In this document: piece after piece, positions 1 to 11,272 of the stretch
How the letters are laid out: the number at the start of each line of letters is the position of its first letter
Numbering within the stretch: the first letter of the stretch is position 1
Source of the DNA: Plutella xylostella
Lineage: Eukaryota > Arthropoda > Insecta > Lepidoptera > Plutellidae
NCBI RefSeq assembly: GCF_932276165.1
Contig: NC_064004.1
Coordinates: 5,218,001-5,282,000, forward strand
DNA length: 64,000 nt
Direction of reading: 5' to 3'
Made by a program: the position numbers and the translations under genes
The notes under the pieces: model-generated
Database searches by the model: none
What the model was told of the DNA's origin: nothing
What the model saw: the letters and a program-made list of their open reading frames with translations, nothing else

Positions 1-2753
1 TGCCGGTATGAAATACAAAGAGTGCTGTTTGGCAAAGTGTGTAAAACTGTGACGCAGCAAGGTCGTTATACCCGTGACATTGGGCTCGCCTAGACACAAT
101 GACACGAGTCGCAGACCTCTCGGGGCGACATTCAGAGTGTTAAAACACCAAATTCAGTGCTTATAAGTCAGAAACAGTCCGTCAAAAATTACATCATCGG
201 TCAAAGCTGGAAAAGCTCTTTCCAGGAGCGTCATTTATGTATATCCTCGCTTTTATTGATCCAGCTATACTTGGCTATGGTTACGAGTCCACAAGCTAGT
301 TGGCGTTCCACATTTGACTTCTGCCGCAACAAAAGCTGATTATAACAATCTGGGAAACCATTGCTACACCACTAGGAAACCTGTCGGAACGGAGTCTTTC
401 CGCGTCTGTTTGGCTATTCAAATAGCTTTGCGTAGTAAAAAACATTTCCTCGTTTAACAAAACGATGGCTGACCTTATCGTCTCATTGGCAGCTTCAAAG
501 TTGATACTTGATGTGTCAACGGGCTATTCCGAAGCGAGTCTGGCTCAGGTCTGCGTATCGAGCGGGCCCCGTCTGGCTAAAGACCCAGTAGCAGATTCAA
601 TGCAAATTAACTTTGAAGGTTGATAGAACAGTCGGCAGCCATTCTGTAATTACTTGAGGGTCAAAGATGTCACGGAAATGTCATATAACTGTGACGTCAC
701 TCTTCGAAATAACGCATGACTGCGTTTTCCCAGCGTAGCCTTTGTTTCTTTGCAATAAGGAGCGCTGTTTCCTTGTTTTTTTGGCGTTTTAAGTAGTTTT
801 TTTCCGCTTCTGGTGGTAGGGTTTCCTCTTAGTCTTCCGCGGTGTGGTGTGGCCTTCGTCAAGATTACCTATTTACTTACCTTCTTTTAGTGCTGTCTCC
901 TAGCGAAGGTGGGCAATCATCCTGCTGATTTCCGTCTTTGATTTACTTACCACTGATGCTTTACTATTCCTACGACGAAGATCCCAAACTAGTGTTATTC
1001 TTCAGTATTTAGTTCAGCGCAGTATGCGCACTATTGTTATTTATATGTATCTGTTATGTCCTTCGCTTTGTCGGCTAGTAACATAGTAAAGTGACGTCGT
1101 ATCAGGAAACGTGCCTCCACAGCCAAGGCCGCCCGCTCCGGCTGTATGTCTACGTAAATTTATATTGTACGCAACTATACAAGTATACAATGCTGCTGTC
1201 GGTCCAAACCTGCGCCAATACACTGGCGTTTAACATCAAAGCCGTAAGGTAGTGATTCGTCAGCAGATAATACCAAAGCATAGTTTCACTAGCGAGAGGG
1301 TCCGAACGGGACATGCAACGTTTGACACGCCAATCTCGACCCTACGGCCCAACACTCTCGTTGCCCTGCCATTTGCAGTCGATTCCATGTCAATGGTAAG
1401 AAGTAATCGTTGGGGCAAGGTCGGACGATCGATTTTCGCGTAACGCGTCGTAATTTCAGATAATTTATGCGTGTTTTAATAGATTTTATAATTGATATAG
1501 TTTGCAGAACGTCTGGTGATCTAGTCTCTATGATTTTAGCGGAAGAAGATGTTATTGTATGCGATGTTAATGCCATTATAACCTAGTGACTATTTTGAAA
1601 ATTGCTTCTTTCACAGGTCAGAGCTGCCATCATAAGCTTTTGAGTTTTTACTTAGTTTTCGCAACATATTTAACCACGACCGCAAATTTTAAAAGCAATT
1701 AGATGGCAACAAATGGTCGTAGTTTAGTTGTTTACACAAAACAAGTTGTTGGTACAGATCCGAGGCAACATACTCTGCAAAATGTGTCAGTTACCAAGTC
1801 AAGGTTTCCAAGAGTGATACAGTCCAATAGATCCGAATGACACAAAAGCCCAATTGCGTTAACCTTGTCGCCTTTACCGTAAAGGCTGAATTCGCTAAGA
1901 TATATGCTGGTTGTAACAATGAAGGGCCTTGTAACAGTTGTGAACAGAGTCTCAGAACGCCATGTGGATACATATAAACATGTCGCAAGGTCTAAAGTTG
2001 CTCAAAACTTTGTCCAATAGAGTACCTCTAGTAGATTGATCTGGTATTATTGTGATCATAACCACATAATTTTCGCCATTTATACCCATCTATTTAATTT
2101 ATTTATGAACACTTTATTGTAGACATAAAAGCTGAACAATATACACATCAGTGGCAGAGCAGTTGAACATCTATCATGATTTCTAGCAACCGGTAGAATA
2201 TCATTTATTCAACGTAAAATCGGAGCCAACCTCCAATGATGGAGAGGCACTACAAGAAGAAGTAAACTTCTTTGAATCTATAAAGAAAAAAATCTGTGAG
2301 CAATTTTGATAATAAAGCTTTGCTCAACATGATAACGATCGCTCTGCAATCTTAGCAACTCAGAAACACATTTATTCCTAAATCCCATCGCGACAGTGAC
2401 AGATTGCCAAGACACTCGAAGAAATAGGATCCAAGCAGCCAAAGTTGGTAAAACCTTGCAGTACCCCTACTCCTGAAATGAAATGTATTGAGTCTGTCTT
2501 GCGTTCTCAACATTAAAACCATCATAACTTTTCTTGAATAGCTTTTGACACCTTTTTAGAACATAGCACCAGTATCCTAGTAGTACAAGTTTCAAAGTAA
2601 CTTCTAAATTGTAGGCATTATGTTTTTTTCTAGATTCTCAAAATAGGCATTACTTTAGTAATAATGAACATATTTGTATTTTTACGTTTGTAAAAACGCT
2701 TGTGAAGCCAAGTTATGATTGTTTTAATTTTGGAAACCCAAGATATACACAAC
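1..2753. other. No supported gene
   Basis: This stretch is AT-rich, with only short chance open frames (longest about 95 codons on the minus strand at 1289-1576, without recognisable motifs). I see no repeat that recurs elsewhere in the window. Confidence 0.5.
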
Positions 2754-2951
2754 ACTAGCTGTTCTCGCGAGATTTACTTCGCCTTAAAAAGTTTTCCTGT
2801 GTGAATTCCGGGATAAAAAGTAAGCCTATGTTCTTTCTCAGGGTCTAGACCATATGTATACCAAATTGCATTCAAATCCGTTCAGTAATTTTTGCGTGAT
2901 AGAGTAACAGACACACACAGTTACTTTCGCATTTATAATATTAGTTAGGAT
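2754..2951 (+). mobile_element. Helitron-like short element, copy 1
   Basis: This is a member of the AGCTGTTCCCGCGAG family, running to TTATAATATTAGTTAGGAT. Read on the opposite strand it begins TCCTAACTAATATTATAAA, ends GGGAACAGCTAG and lies between A and T. See the family finding. Confidence 0.7.
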
Positions 2952-3159
2952 TGCCTTTCAAGAGTGCAGGCGTGCGACTGGCAGTCAGCAAAAAGCGGCA
3001 GTCCCGCACAATACCAGGCATCGGGGTCAAGGGACAGAGGTTTCTCACGCGGCGAAGGTCCACACCTCCTGTGACCTTGGAGCGTCTTCCGATGACCTGG
3101 TGAGGATCCGGTAAATTGAGCGCGCCGACGTCGGCAGTGCTGGTTCTCGAACGGACTGA

Positions 3160-3320
3160 TTGTTGTTTTAGCCCTGACAAAAAAGTGGGGTGTTGTAAGT
3201 TTAACGTGTCTGTCTGTGGTAGTGTAGCTCCGTAAAGGTTGAACCCATTTTCGATTTTTTGGATCATAGGTAATGTTACCCGAGAGTTCTTAACAATTAA
3301 ATCAAAATCAGCCTCACCGT
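3160..3320. repeat. Dispersed repeat of the CCTGACAAAAAAGTGGGGTGTT type
   Basis: Related sequence (CCTGAC..AAAAAGGGGG, then GTAGCTCC..AACGG) occurs at 9083-9160. Shorter forms with CACTCCTCTTTTTCCATCGG-like ends are at 52640, 56190, 56440 and 58030 in either orientation. It is probably the end of a retroelement family; not further classified. Confidence 0.4.
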
Positions 3321-3424
3321 TCAAAAGTTATGTGATTTTTTGTGTTGAATGTCGGGGGTTTTTAACGTTAGTTATGTTTGGTTATTTTGTACACTGGTTC
3401 GAATTCTGTGGTTTTGCATGATTA

Positions 3425-4642
3425 CAATTTGATTATGTAGTGCCAGTAGTATCTGATCTATCTGACTATCACATAGTAGAGAATATGTAATGGGTGTTAA
3501 CAACAAGGGATTAGCTAACTTAAATAGGTTTAACGAGTTCTGTACACAACATAAGCTACAACTGGCGTACGAAAAATGCCAACAAATCTCTTTCACTAGA
3601 AAACGCATTAAAACAAACTACACCTACAATATCGGAGGGGTGAATGTAAATAAAGTCAGTATCGTGCGAGACCTCGGGGTTATGTTCGACGAGAAACTCA
3701 CATTTAACGAACATATAGAACATATTTGTAAGAAAGCTTATCAAATGCTTGGGTTCGTGCTGAGAATTTCAAAACCTTTCAAGCAAGTTTCCACATACAT
3801 AACACTATACCATTCATTAATACGATCCCAATTTGACTTTGCATCAGTTGTGTGGAACCCACACTATGCAGTTCATTCAAATAAACTTGAGAGTATTCAA
3901 AAAAAGTTTGTCAAGGCTCTACATTTCAGGCTGACACACTCCCGAGGGCGTTACGCTGATCTCCTAGCTCTCTACAAACTGCAGCGACTTAGTGATAGAC
4001 GGACTTTACTGGACGCAATGACTCTCTACAATGTATGTAACAACCTCTACGACTGTCCCGCCTTACTGGAACATATACACTACAGAGCACCCTCGCGACC
4101 ATCGCGATCCAAGGCCTTGTTCTCCCTGGACACCGCGCGGACCAACAGCGGTAGTCGAGCACCTCTGAGACGGATGTGTGAGACGTATAATAAAGTACTC
4201 CACCCAGTTGACTTATTCACTATGAGTAAATTGAAATTCAAAAATCAAATAAGATGTATACTGGATGATACTCAAAATGCGAAGCCTAGTAAATAATATA
4301 GTAGGTACTTACTAAAAATACTGTAGATATAGATTTTCAAAATTATATATAATAATGTAGAATTTTCAATTAAATTTAATTAGACAATAATTTTATAATG
4401 TATAATAATTAGGATGCATGATTTATTTTCCCTTTTAATAAATTGCATGCTTAATTTTAGTCATAAATATTTCTATATCAACTAAATTAATTCTAAAATG
4501 TCACCAAATAAAGTATTATAATATTATATCCCTGAGAAAAATGTTCAAGGAAGTAGATTTAAGCATTTATTTTATATCCGTCTGCATATTACTCTCTGTG
4601 ATCTATTTCTGTTATTTTTCCTAAATAAATAAATAAATAAAT
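3425..4642 (+). mobile_element. 5'-truncated non-LTR retrotransposon with RT C-terminal ORF
   Basis: The element contains the ORF at 3490-4296, an AT-rich 3' UTR and a terminal (TAAA)n run at 4620-4642 typical of CR1/jockey-clade tails. The 5' end is lost, as usual for LINE insertions. Confidence 0.75.
3490..4296 (+). pseudogene. Reverse transcriptase C-terminal region (jockey/CR1-like LINE)
   Basis: The 268-codon ORF begins inside the RT domain. It contains the thumb-type motif DLGVMFDEKLTFNEHIEHIC, then KAYQMLGFVLR, LYHSLIRSQFDFASVVWNP and LESIQKKFVKAL, all standard for the end of ORF2 of jockey/CR1-clade elements. The catalytic YADD and endonuclease regions are absent because the copy is 5'-truncated, so it cannot be active by itself. 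The absence of internal stops over 268 codons suggests a fairly recent insertion. Clade assignment is from motif style only. Confidence 0.8.
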
Positions 4643-4994
4643 TACGAAAGAGTTAAGTGTGTTTGCCTCACGATGTACTCAGGCGAATAACGCCATCTGT
4701 CGATATTTTGTTCATCTGTATCTTGTTATAATGCGGTTCTTGGAATTCTCCCAAGATTAAATTACGTTAAGTTTTATTGTTACCGAAACCGCAAGTCGTA
4801 TTTTTTATTGCGACGTAAAATTTAAACCTATTTTTTTTTAAAGGTGAGTAGATATATGTTTTTCAAACATAACTCACAATCAGTCGTAAGCAATTCAGAC
4901 TAACTTCTCACATGTTTTCAAAATTGTGAAAAACGTGTGCCAAGCCATATAAACTTGACGAACTAGGGGTATGTGGGAAAAGTCACGTGGTCAC

Positions 4995-7173
4995 CAGTGG
5001 CGGCTGGTGCCTCAGATTCCCGGTGGTGCACTTTATGGGTTTAGTAATTTTTTGGAGAAAAATAGATTAACTATTACAAATTAGAAGTAAAAAAAATATA
5101 AATATATTTTACCTTATTTATTGACGCGAAATAGCTTCTCCGTCGAAACGAAAACAACACACGGAAAGCAAAATAAAGCATTTAGTCTCTCACATCCACA
5201 TAACCATTTTTTTTTATTGAACATTTCACTTTTGAAAATTCAGGTAGGTACTTATAAGTTTCATTTTTTGTTTTGCACTAAAGGCAGAGGCGGCCCAGCA
5301 GATTTAATGTCCAGTATATTTTGCAATGTCCTATTGCTTTTTATGAAGTCAATATTGTATTTTGCACTCATTTTCACTCACACACACATACCTACACACT
5401 CACGAAATCTTTACTACTTTCTTAGTTAATAAGTAATTAGCAAATTAATTACGTATTCGCGCGCGAAAGGTGAAACTGACAATGACATGATTGACATGAC
5501 AAGTGCATCGTGCGTAGGTCACGCCACCGGTCAAGGCCACCGCCCGCGCCTCCCGATCCCGAGTCCCGTGGCGTCATTCGTATTATTTCGGCAATTTCCG
5601 GCCGCGTGCGGCGCACGAATTTATCCTAGAACTGCCACAGAATAATAACTAGTACCAGGTACAGAAGTCCATCTTCGCAATGGCTATCAAAGAAATATGA
5701 CTCCATCCCATAAGCAATAAGATCTAATTTAGATCGCGCTCCAGCCGCACACGTTTTTATTTACTTACCTACCAATTTATTTTTGAGGGAATATGCGCCT
5801 TATTTCACTGGACTACGGTGCATAATAAGTTATACGTGGTTATACGCATTGAAAAAGAAGCCACCTTAGGGTTGCCTCAGCACCACAGACTGCAATGTTT
5901 ACTAAGCAACGGACTGAGTTTGTAAAAAGAATGTCATGATATTAAAACAAAATAATTTGAATTTAGAATACAAAGCTATTCCAAACTTATTTTCTATTGG
6001 AAATGACTAGTTGAAGCTACGGCAATTTTATAGTTAAAGACCTATTCATAGATCTATTATTTGAAGTAAAAGTAAAAGAAAGAGGTAAAAATGTTTTTTT
6101 TCTTCATATAATGTGTGATATGTGTTGTGGTCGCATGTATTTAGAAAGTACACATTACAATAATTTTACTCTAGTTCTTAAATTGTTTTTAAAAGTGTAA
6201 CTTATCTGTTTTGTGATCCTTAAATAAATAAATAAAAAAAAAATAATAATATTGAGATGAAATTGATCATGATGTTCTGTTTTAGTTTAGTTGGGCATGA
6301 ATCCCACTCAGCTCACATTTTATTATCGATTCATTAATACATTTTGAAGGTAGTTGTGTCTGTAAATTTAATACTTTAACGAAAAAAAAATTGGAATAGA
6401 CTTTGTTCAACATGGAGAAAAAAAGGGTTTGTAGTTCGGATTAATTTCATTTCAAATAAGGAACGTAGAAGAAATCAATAAAATACTTAGATTAGTTTAA
6501 CCTGTCAGCATCTTTTGGTAATCTAAAAAAAAAAAAAGTTGGATCACGATCCGTATTTAAGCAATTAAATACGGCACAGTATTTTTTTGCTGCTTTTTTT
6601 CTTTTTATGTCCATTTTTCTATTCATAAATTTTAATAAATACCTAAATACGACATTTATAAACTAGTACGAAATAGGAACAAATAGCACGCGCGTGTATC
6701 GTCTTCCGCTTGCGGCAGCCGACTAGATTCGCCCCCTCGAGGCGGCAGGCGCCATGCCGGCGCCTGCGCCGCCCACGCGCGGAGTGACACAGGCCTGGAA
6801 CTGCATACAGTTTGTACTGAGCATCTTCCGTCTCACGCGCCGGGCGATTTCCATCCTGTTTCATACTAATGTAGGAGCTCGCTCCGTGCGACAATCCGAG
6901 CGCACGAGGCCGTTTTTGTTCAAGCAAAAATAAGATCTAATTCTTTCGCAGTAGAAATCAAAATAGGCCAGCTCGATTTTATTTAAGTCGTAACGATAGT
7001 CAGATTTATGTAATTTCTGTTTAGGGTAGGTATTACGGTTTTTATATTGGTATTTTTTGTGAAGTTTTTTTTACACGTACCTAGTATGGTATAGGAAGAA
7101 GGAAGGTACATATTTAGAAGGTTTTTAAATGGTAGTGCGTTGCACGGGCGCACTTGAGGTGCAGCCGCCACTG
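4995..7173. mobile_element. Non-autonomous hAT-like DNA transposon, 2179 bp
   Basis: The ends are inverted: CAGTGGCGGCTG(G)TGC at the left and GTGCAGCCGCCACTG at the right. The element is flanked by a perfect 8-bp direct repeat GTGGTCAC (4987-4994 and 7174-7181), the target duplication size of hAT elements. No transposase ORF is present; the longest frames are 102 and 94 codons without hAT motifs. It contains two CpG-rich patches, 5515-5640 and 6680-6910. Confidence 0.88.
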
Positions 7174-7586
7174 GTGGTCACTTATTTTGGCTTCTTGAAT
7201 ACCTCTACTTTAGGGGAGTTTGGGCCAGTTCATACCCTGGACTCAGTACCGACTGTTCTCCTAATAGCTACCGTACCTCCACCGACACATTAGTTATTAA
7301 TAATCCATAAGCAGCTACGCTCGCCTGTCAAATATCAGTCAGAACCATACAAGTTACGTCAGATTTGACAAGCAGGCGACACTTAATCATTGTTAATTGC
7401 TTAAATTCGGTGGTGGTAACCCCACAGTTAGTGCATTAAGAAATTCTAGTTCAAGTATTCGCTTAGGAATTGCAGCCGGCGTGAAGTGAGTGACTCGTTA
7501 TAAAAGTATTTTCGTATGTGTCATGCGATGTTATTTGTGTAAGTGTGAACGTTGATGCAATGCCCGTGTTTGAGTTGCACTCGGAA

Positions 7587-7734
7587 GGGCTAGCATGGGG
7601 CCCAAGAGGCGTACGTAAACACGTGACAAAATTTTTGCGTCGGGCTCACACACATCTTCGACGGCTTCAAGAGCGAGTGTGACGGAATTTTTTTGTCATG
7701 TCTTGACGTGCGCGTCTTGCGCCCCGTGCTAGGC
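7587..7734. mobile_element. MITE, GGGCTAG..GACGTGACA family, copy 1
   Basis: Inverted ends GGGCTAGCA.GGGGC..ACGTGACAAAA match a second copy at 38289-38424. This copy is diverged. Confidence 0.6.
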
Positions 7735-7937
7735 TAGCAGGATCCTTGTCGCGTGTTCACCGTCTTCCTGCACACAGCTATAATACCGGTCTTTTCATTA
7801 TTGTTATCCTGAAGCGTGCTTTCCGGGAAAATCTCGATTGCATACCGCCATTGTGCGAATTTCACATGCTTCGGCAATCAGCCTATTCAGAGCCGTTTCT
7901 ACCGAGTTATTGCTAGAAGTTATATCAGCAAGTTCCC

Positions 7938-8090
7938 TTTTAAGGTAAGCGTCCACCTATCGGCAACGGACGCATCGTATTCCGTATTCTTTGCATAGAA
8001 ATTCACATAAGTGCGTCCATTTCATCGTCATTACCGCCGCCGTTTCTCCATATATTTATGACAATCCGTTGCATGCGATACGTACGATTC
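7938..8090. mobile_element. MITE, CCACCTATCGG family, copy 1
   Basis: It shares ACGGACGCATCG, ATAGAAATTCACA, AAGTGCGTCCA and GCCGTTTCTCC with copies at 43590-43752 and 45534-45689. Confidence 0.7.
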
Positions 8091-8562
8091 GTGGAGGTTT
8101 GCCTTTATCAACGGCGCGAGATTCAGCCACAGAGATGTTTAATAAGAGTCTCTTGCACAACGCCTAAGTGTGACGAAACAGACACCATAACTTCAGCAAT
8201 TGGGGACAAAGCAACAATGCGCGGTGGTGTAGGCAGAGCGCAAAAAGTGCGAACAGCATTCGTGTCATGGGTACGGCTCACTCGGTGAAGGTTCCACTCG
8301 GATGGCCGCCCACTGCAGATGTAGTAGACAGGCACCGGTGGGCCAGAGTATCGGGTTCTCTGGCTCCAGTTACAGTATACTATGACGATCCTTACAAACA
8401 CGTGAGGCGAAAGGTAATGCCGCTTCCCATAGGCCACATAAGTCCCATGTTTGGGCGCCATTTTGACTGCGGGCGTTCACTTTCTCTTGCCAACTTGAGA
8501 AAACTTCGCGAACTAAGTTTAGTCCTCGCTGTTTCGGATGTGAATGCTTTCAAGCCAGGGGC

Positions 8563-8664
8563 CCTATCGCGAACTCAAAACAAAAGGACATTTACGAAGT
8601 AATTAGTGTCAAATTCAATACATTTTAAACCGAAAATGGTTGTCAAAACAAGTTCGCGATAGGT
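8563..8664. mobile_element. Short MITE with CCTATCGCGAACT ends
   Basis: CCTATCGCGAACT near 8563 is matched by AGTTCGCGATAGG near 8652. The ends are perfect and the element is about 100 bp with no coding content. Confidence 0.65.
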
Positions 8665-8879
8665 ACACAACACAGTTTAGGAATTGGTAATAAAATTACT
8701 ACAAAATGATAACTATATATTTATATTTGTCTCAATAAATATGTAATCGTTACATCACCGACACGATAATAGCTCGATAGTTTCCTGAATTCACATTTTC
8801 AAACTTCACATTCGATTCTATTTTCAAAGCACTTTGTCCACACAGGGCGTTCCGTGACGATAAGTCGCGCGATATCTCC

Positions 8880-9070
8880 CAGTGTGCGTGTGTGTGTGTT
8901 AGTAACCACGTGTGTGTGCGTGTACGTACGGAGCCACGTGCGCGCGTGTGCGTGACCGCGGCGCGCATGCGTCGCGTGACGTCACGGCTCGTGTTTGTAA
9001 ACTGTAGCCTCCACGCGGTGCCAGTGTTGCCAACCGAGCGGCGTTGTGCTGCACTCGTATTTGTCAACTG
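8880..9070 (+). promoter_or_regulatory. CpG-rich promoter-like segment with CRE and E-boxes
   Basis: A GC- and CpG-rich island in AT-rich sequence. It contains TGACGTCA (8976-8983) and CACGTG at about 8907 and 8935. It is a candidate promoter or first noncoding exon for the ligase gene 9 kb downstream, but no clear donor joins in phase to the exon at 18139. Confidence 0.3.
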
Positions 9071-9082
9071 TTAGTTTTCTTT

Positions 9083-10232
9083 AACCCCTGACTGAAAAAG
9101 GGGGTTTTACGTATCTGACTGTAATAGCGTAGTTCCCAACGGCTTTTATTTTTGGTCGCTTGTATGCTAGTACAAGTTCATATTTTATAAGGTTATCACG
9201 TTTTTGTAGATTTTTATTGCCGGTTAATCGTTTACGCATGGAAATGCACGAGTTTTACCTAAAAAAAAATCCGCTGATGTTAAGAAAATTACGCTGTATT
9301 AAAAGAAATACTCTCATAATGGCACGTGTATCTAGCTGGAGATATTTTTTTTCCTTATATACTTCCGTCCGCAATGGCAATGGTTTACCTTGTTACGTAT
9401 TTCTATTATGCCTAGTTTCGCAATCATAATAATGTTTAATTAATGAGCGTATTGACGCGGACACCAAACTGGCCGACACAAATTGGTAGCATAGCACCGT
9501 AGATCTTGGTATATACGTTTGTGTGTGAGAAGTTTTAGCTGTCATCTCCCGTTTTAAGTACTTTGATAACACTCTGTGATGAAACGCAACCTACATTCCA
9601 CGACTTAGAGCAGCTATGAAATCTGCCGAGAAAAGTAATAGATGTACTTGATTAAAATAAGTTAGAGAACTTAATTATAGCATATAAAAATTTAGGGTCC
9701 TAGGACTCCTAGGTGACCTGATGAGGTTTTCTTTCTTCCCATATAAAGATGAATACTTTACATTAATTTAACAGACTGACAATAACAAGTAATACAGAAC
9801 AAAGAGCCCAGAGCGTCAATAAAGCGCCAGCTCAGCATGTGCTGTTGACAATAAGGCCACACAGCTCTAGTTTTCAAGTGGCCCTGCAATGCTAAACTAA
9901 AGCAAAAATGAATTTTGATCAACAATACAGCCTAACGCACGGTTCTTTATTAATATTGGAACGTATTGTCTACGAATTTGGTAAGCCGCATACATTTTTC
10001 ACGAGCACACAGCAGAAGCTACGCCCCACGCGCCTGTCACACCCTCGGGGCCGACGCAAAAACAAGCAAGAGTAATGGCCTCCCAAAATTGTTGGCTGAT
10101 CGAAATGCTATTCGACGATGCGCCCTCCGCGGTACTGGCTGATGAAAGCTCACGTTAACGCGAAGAAGAAAGAAGAGAGAAAAAAAGTTATTAATTTGTC
10201 ACAGACAGCGATATTGAATATAGTAAGATAGA
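9083..10232. other. No supported gene
   Basis: A relic of the CCTGAC..AAAAAGGGGG repeat at 9083-9160, then unclassified sequence. A GC-rich patch at 10010-10150 has one open frame to a TAA but no recognisable motif. Confidence 0.4.
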
Positions 10233-10330
10233 TACATAATTCTTTATTGCACACACAAACATAAATAACATAAGGCAATTTTAATGTACAACATAGACGG
10301 TACAAATGGCGGCCTTATTACTAAGATTGA
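10233..10330 (-). repeat. LINE-type 3' tail, GGCGGCCTTATT family
   Basis: It matches the family TTCTTTATT...(A-rich)...GGCGGCCTTATT(G/A)CT. Other copies are at 13228, 33665, 47850(+), 48285(+), 50590, 56973, 59712 and 60396. Read on its sense strand it ends in AATAAAG. Confidence 0.5.
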
Positions 10331-10789
10331 TACATTAATAAATAAAGAAAAGTAAAAATGGTCTAATATAAATTTGATTTCGTCGTCAAAAACGATGTCC
10401 ACTCAGATAATGTAGCACCTTTGGCTAGCTCAAAGGACACTGCGCTGGTATTTCAGTACAGATACATACGGTGGCCTAAGATTTTCTAGCAGGAGAAAGA
10501 ATTTGATAAAATTGTGTGATGGGAATCCTATCATCCGATTTATGATAGTTAAGTTATAGTAGAGTATAGTTTCGGTAAACAGTCCAAACCTTCTCCAAGA
10601 GTAATGCTACACTGTACAATTATAAGGTCTCCTCAGGGTATCCGCTTGGGTCCTATATTATATCTTATGCATGTCACTAACAAGCAAAGTTATACTGTGC
10701 AGAAATTATTAAATTTTGGCTGCATCACGTCAAGCGATTTCAGTCTTAATATGGCAATATTCAAATTAAAGTCACACTCGCGGCCGTAT

Positions 10790-10928
10790 GTACGGTCAGC
10801 TGCATAAGAAGCCATACACTTCTGTACCTTGTCAAACTGACGAACCTTCAATGTTTCAATGAACTGATAGGCGGTTTCAGGCTGACAAGGTACAAAAGTG
10901 TATAGCTACTTATGCAGCTGACTGTACG
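10790..10928. mobile_element. Palindromic MITE, GTACAGTCAGCTGCATAAG family, copy 1
   Basis: Arms of about 45 bp: TCAGCTGCATAAG..GC.ATACACTT.TGTACCTTGTCA and its complement enclose a short loop. A second copy is at 41270-41407. Confidence 0.8.
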
Positions 10929-11119
10929 GGAGAACCGCGCATCAAATAGTCATTTCCATACATTTATCACTCTCGCCCCTCTGCCTCTCGCTTCGACGCG
11001 TTCGGGAGCTTACTAATATTTTATGTAGGAGAGTCCGGATGTTTGTCGCTCCGTCATATCCTGATCATGCTGGTGGTACACTTGAAACTTCGCGCCACAC
11101 TCACTATAAAGCAAATACC

Positions 11120-11272
11120 TTAGTGCCAATTTCTCCATTGTAGGTTATCTAACCGACAGGGATTGATTTATAAATTAAACGTCATCTCCATATAAAATTC
11201 ATGACAGATGTGTCAACAGTTAACCACTACTCCCTGGTTATGCTTTAACCGAGAATGGAGAAATTGGCACGT
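11120..11272. mobile_element. MITE, AGTGCCAATTTCTCCAT family, copy 1
   Basis: The ends TTAGTGCCAATTTCTCCATT and GAATGGAGAAATTGGCAC are inverted; the internal TCATCTCCATAT and TGACAGATGTGTCAA are shared with copies at 43127-43272 and 56510-56633. Confidence 0.8.

Noticed and set aside
8267..8602. 111-codon frame starting MGTAHSVKV
   Set aside because: No recognisable domain, and its 3' part runs into the MITE at 8563. Overlapping minus-strand frame of equal length suggests chance.
10060..10156. Open stretch ending TAA that reads like coding sequence (MASQNCWLIEMLFDDAPSAV)
   Set aside because: No splice context or family recognised; too short to support.
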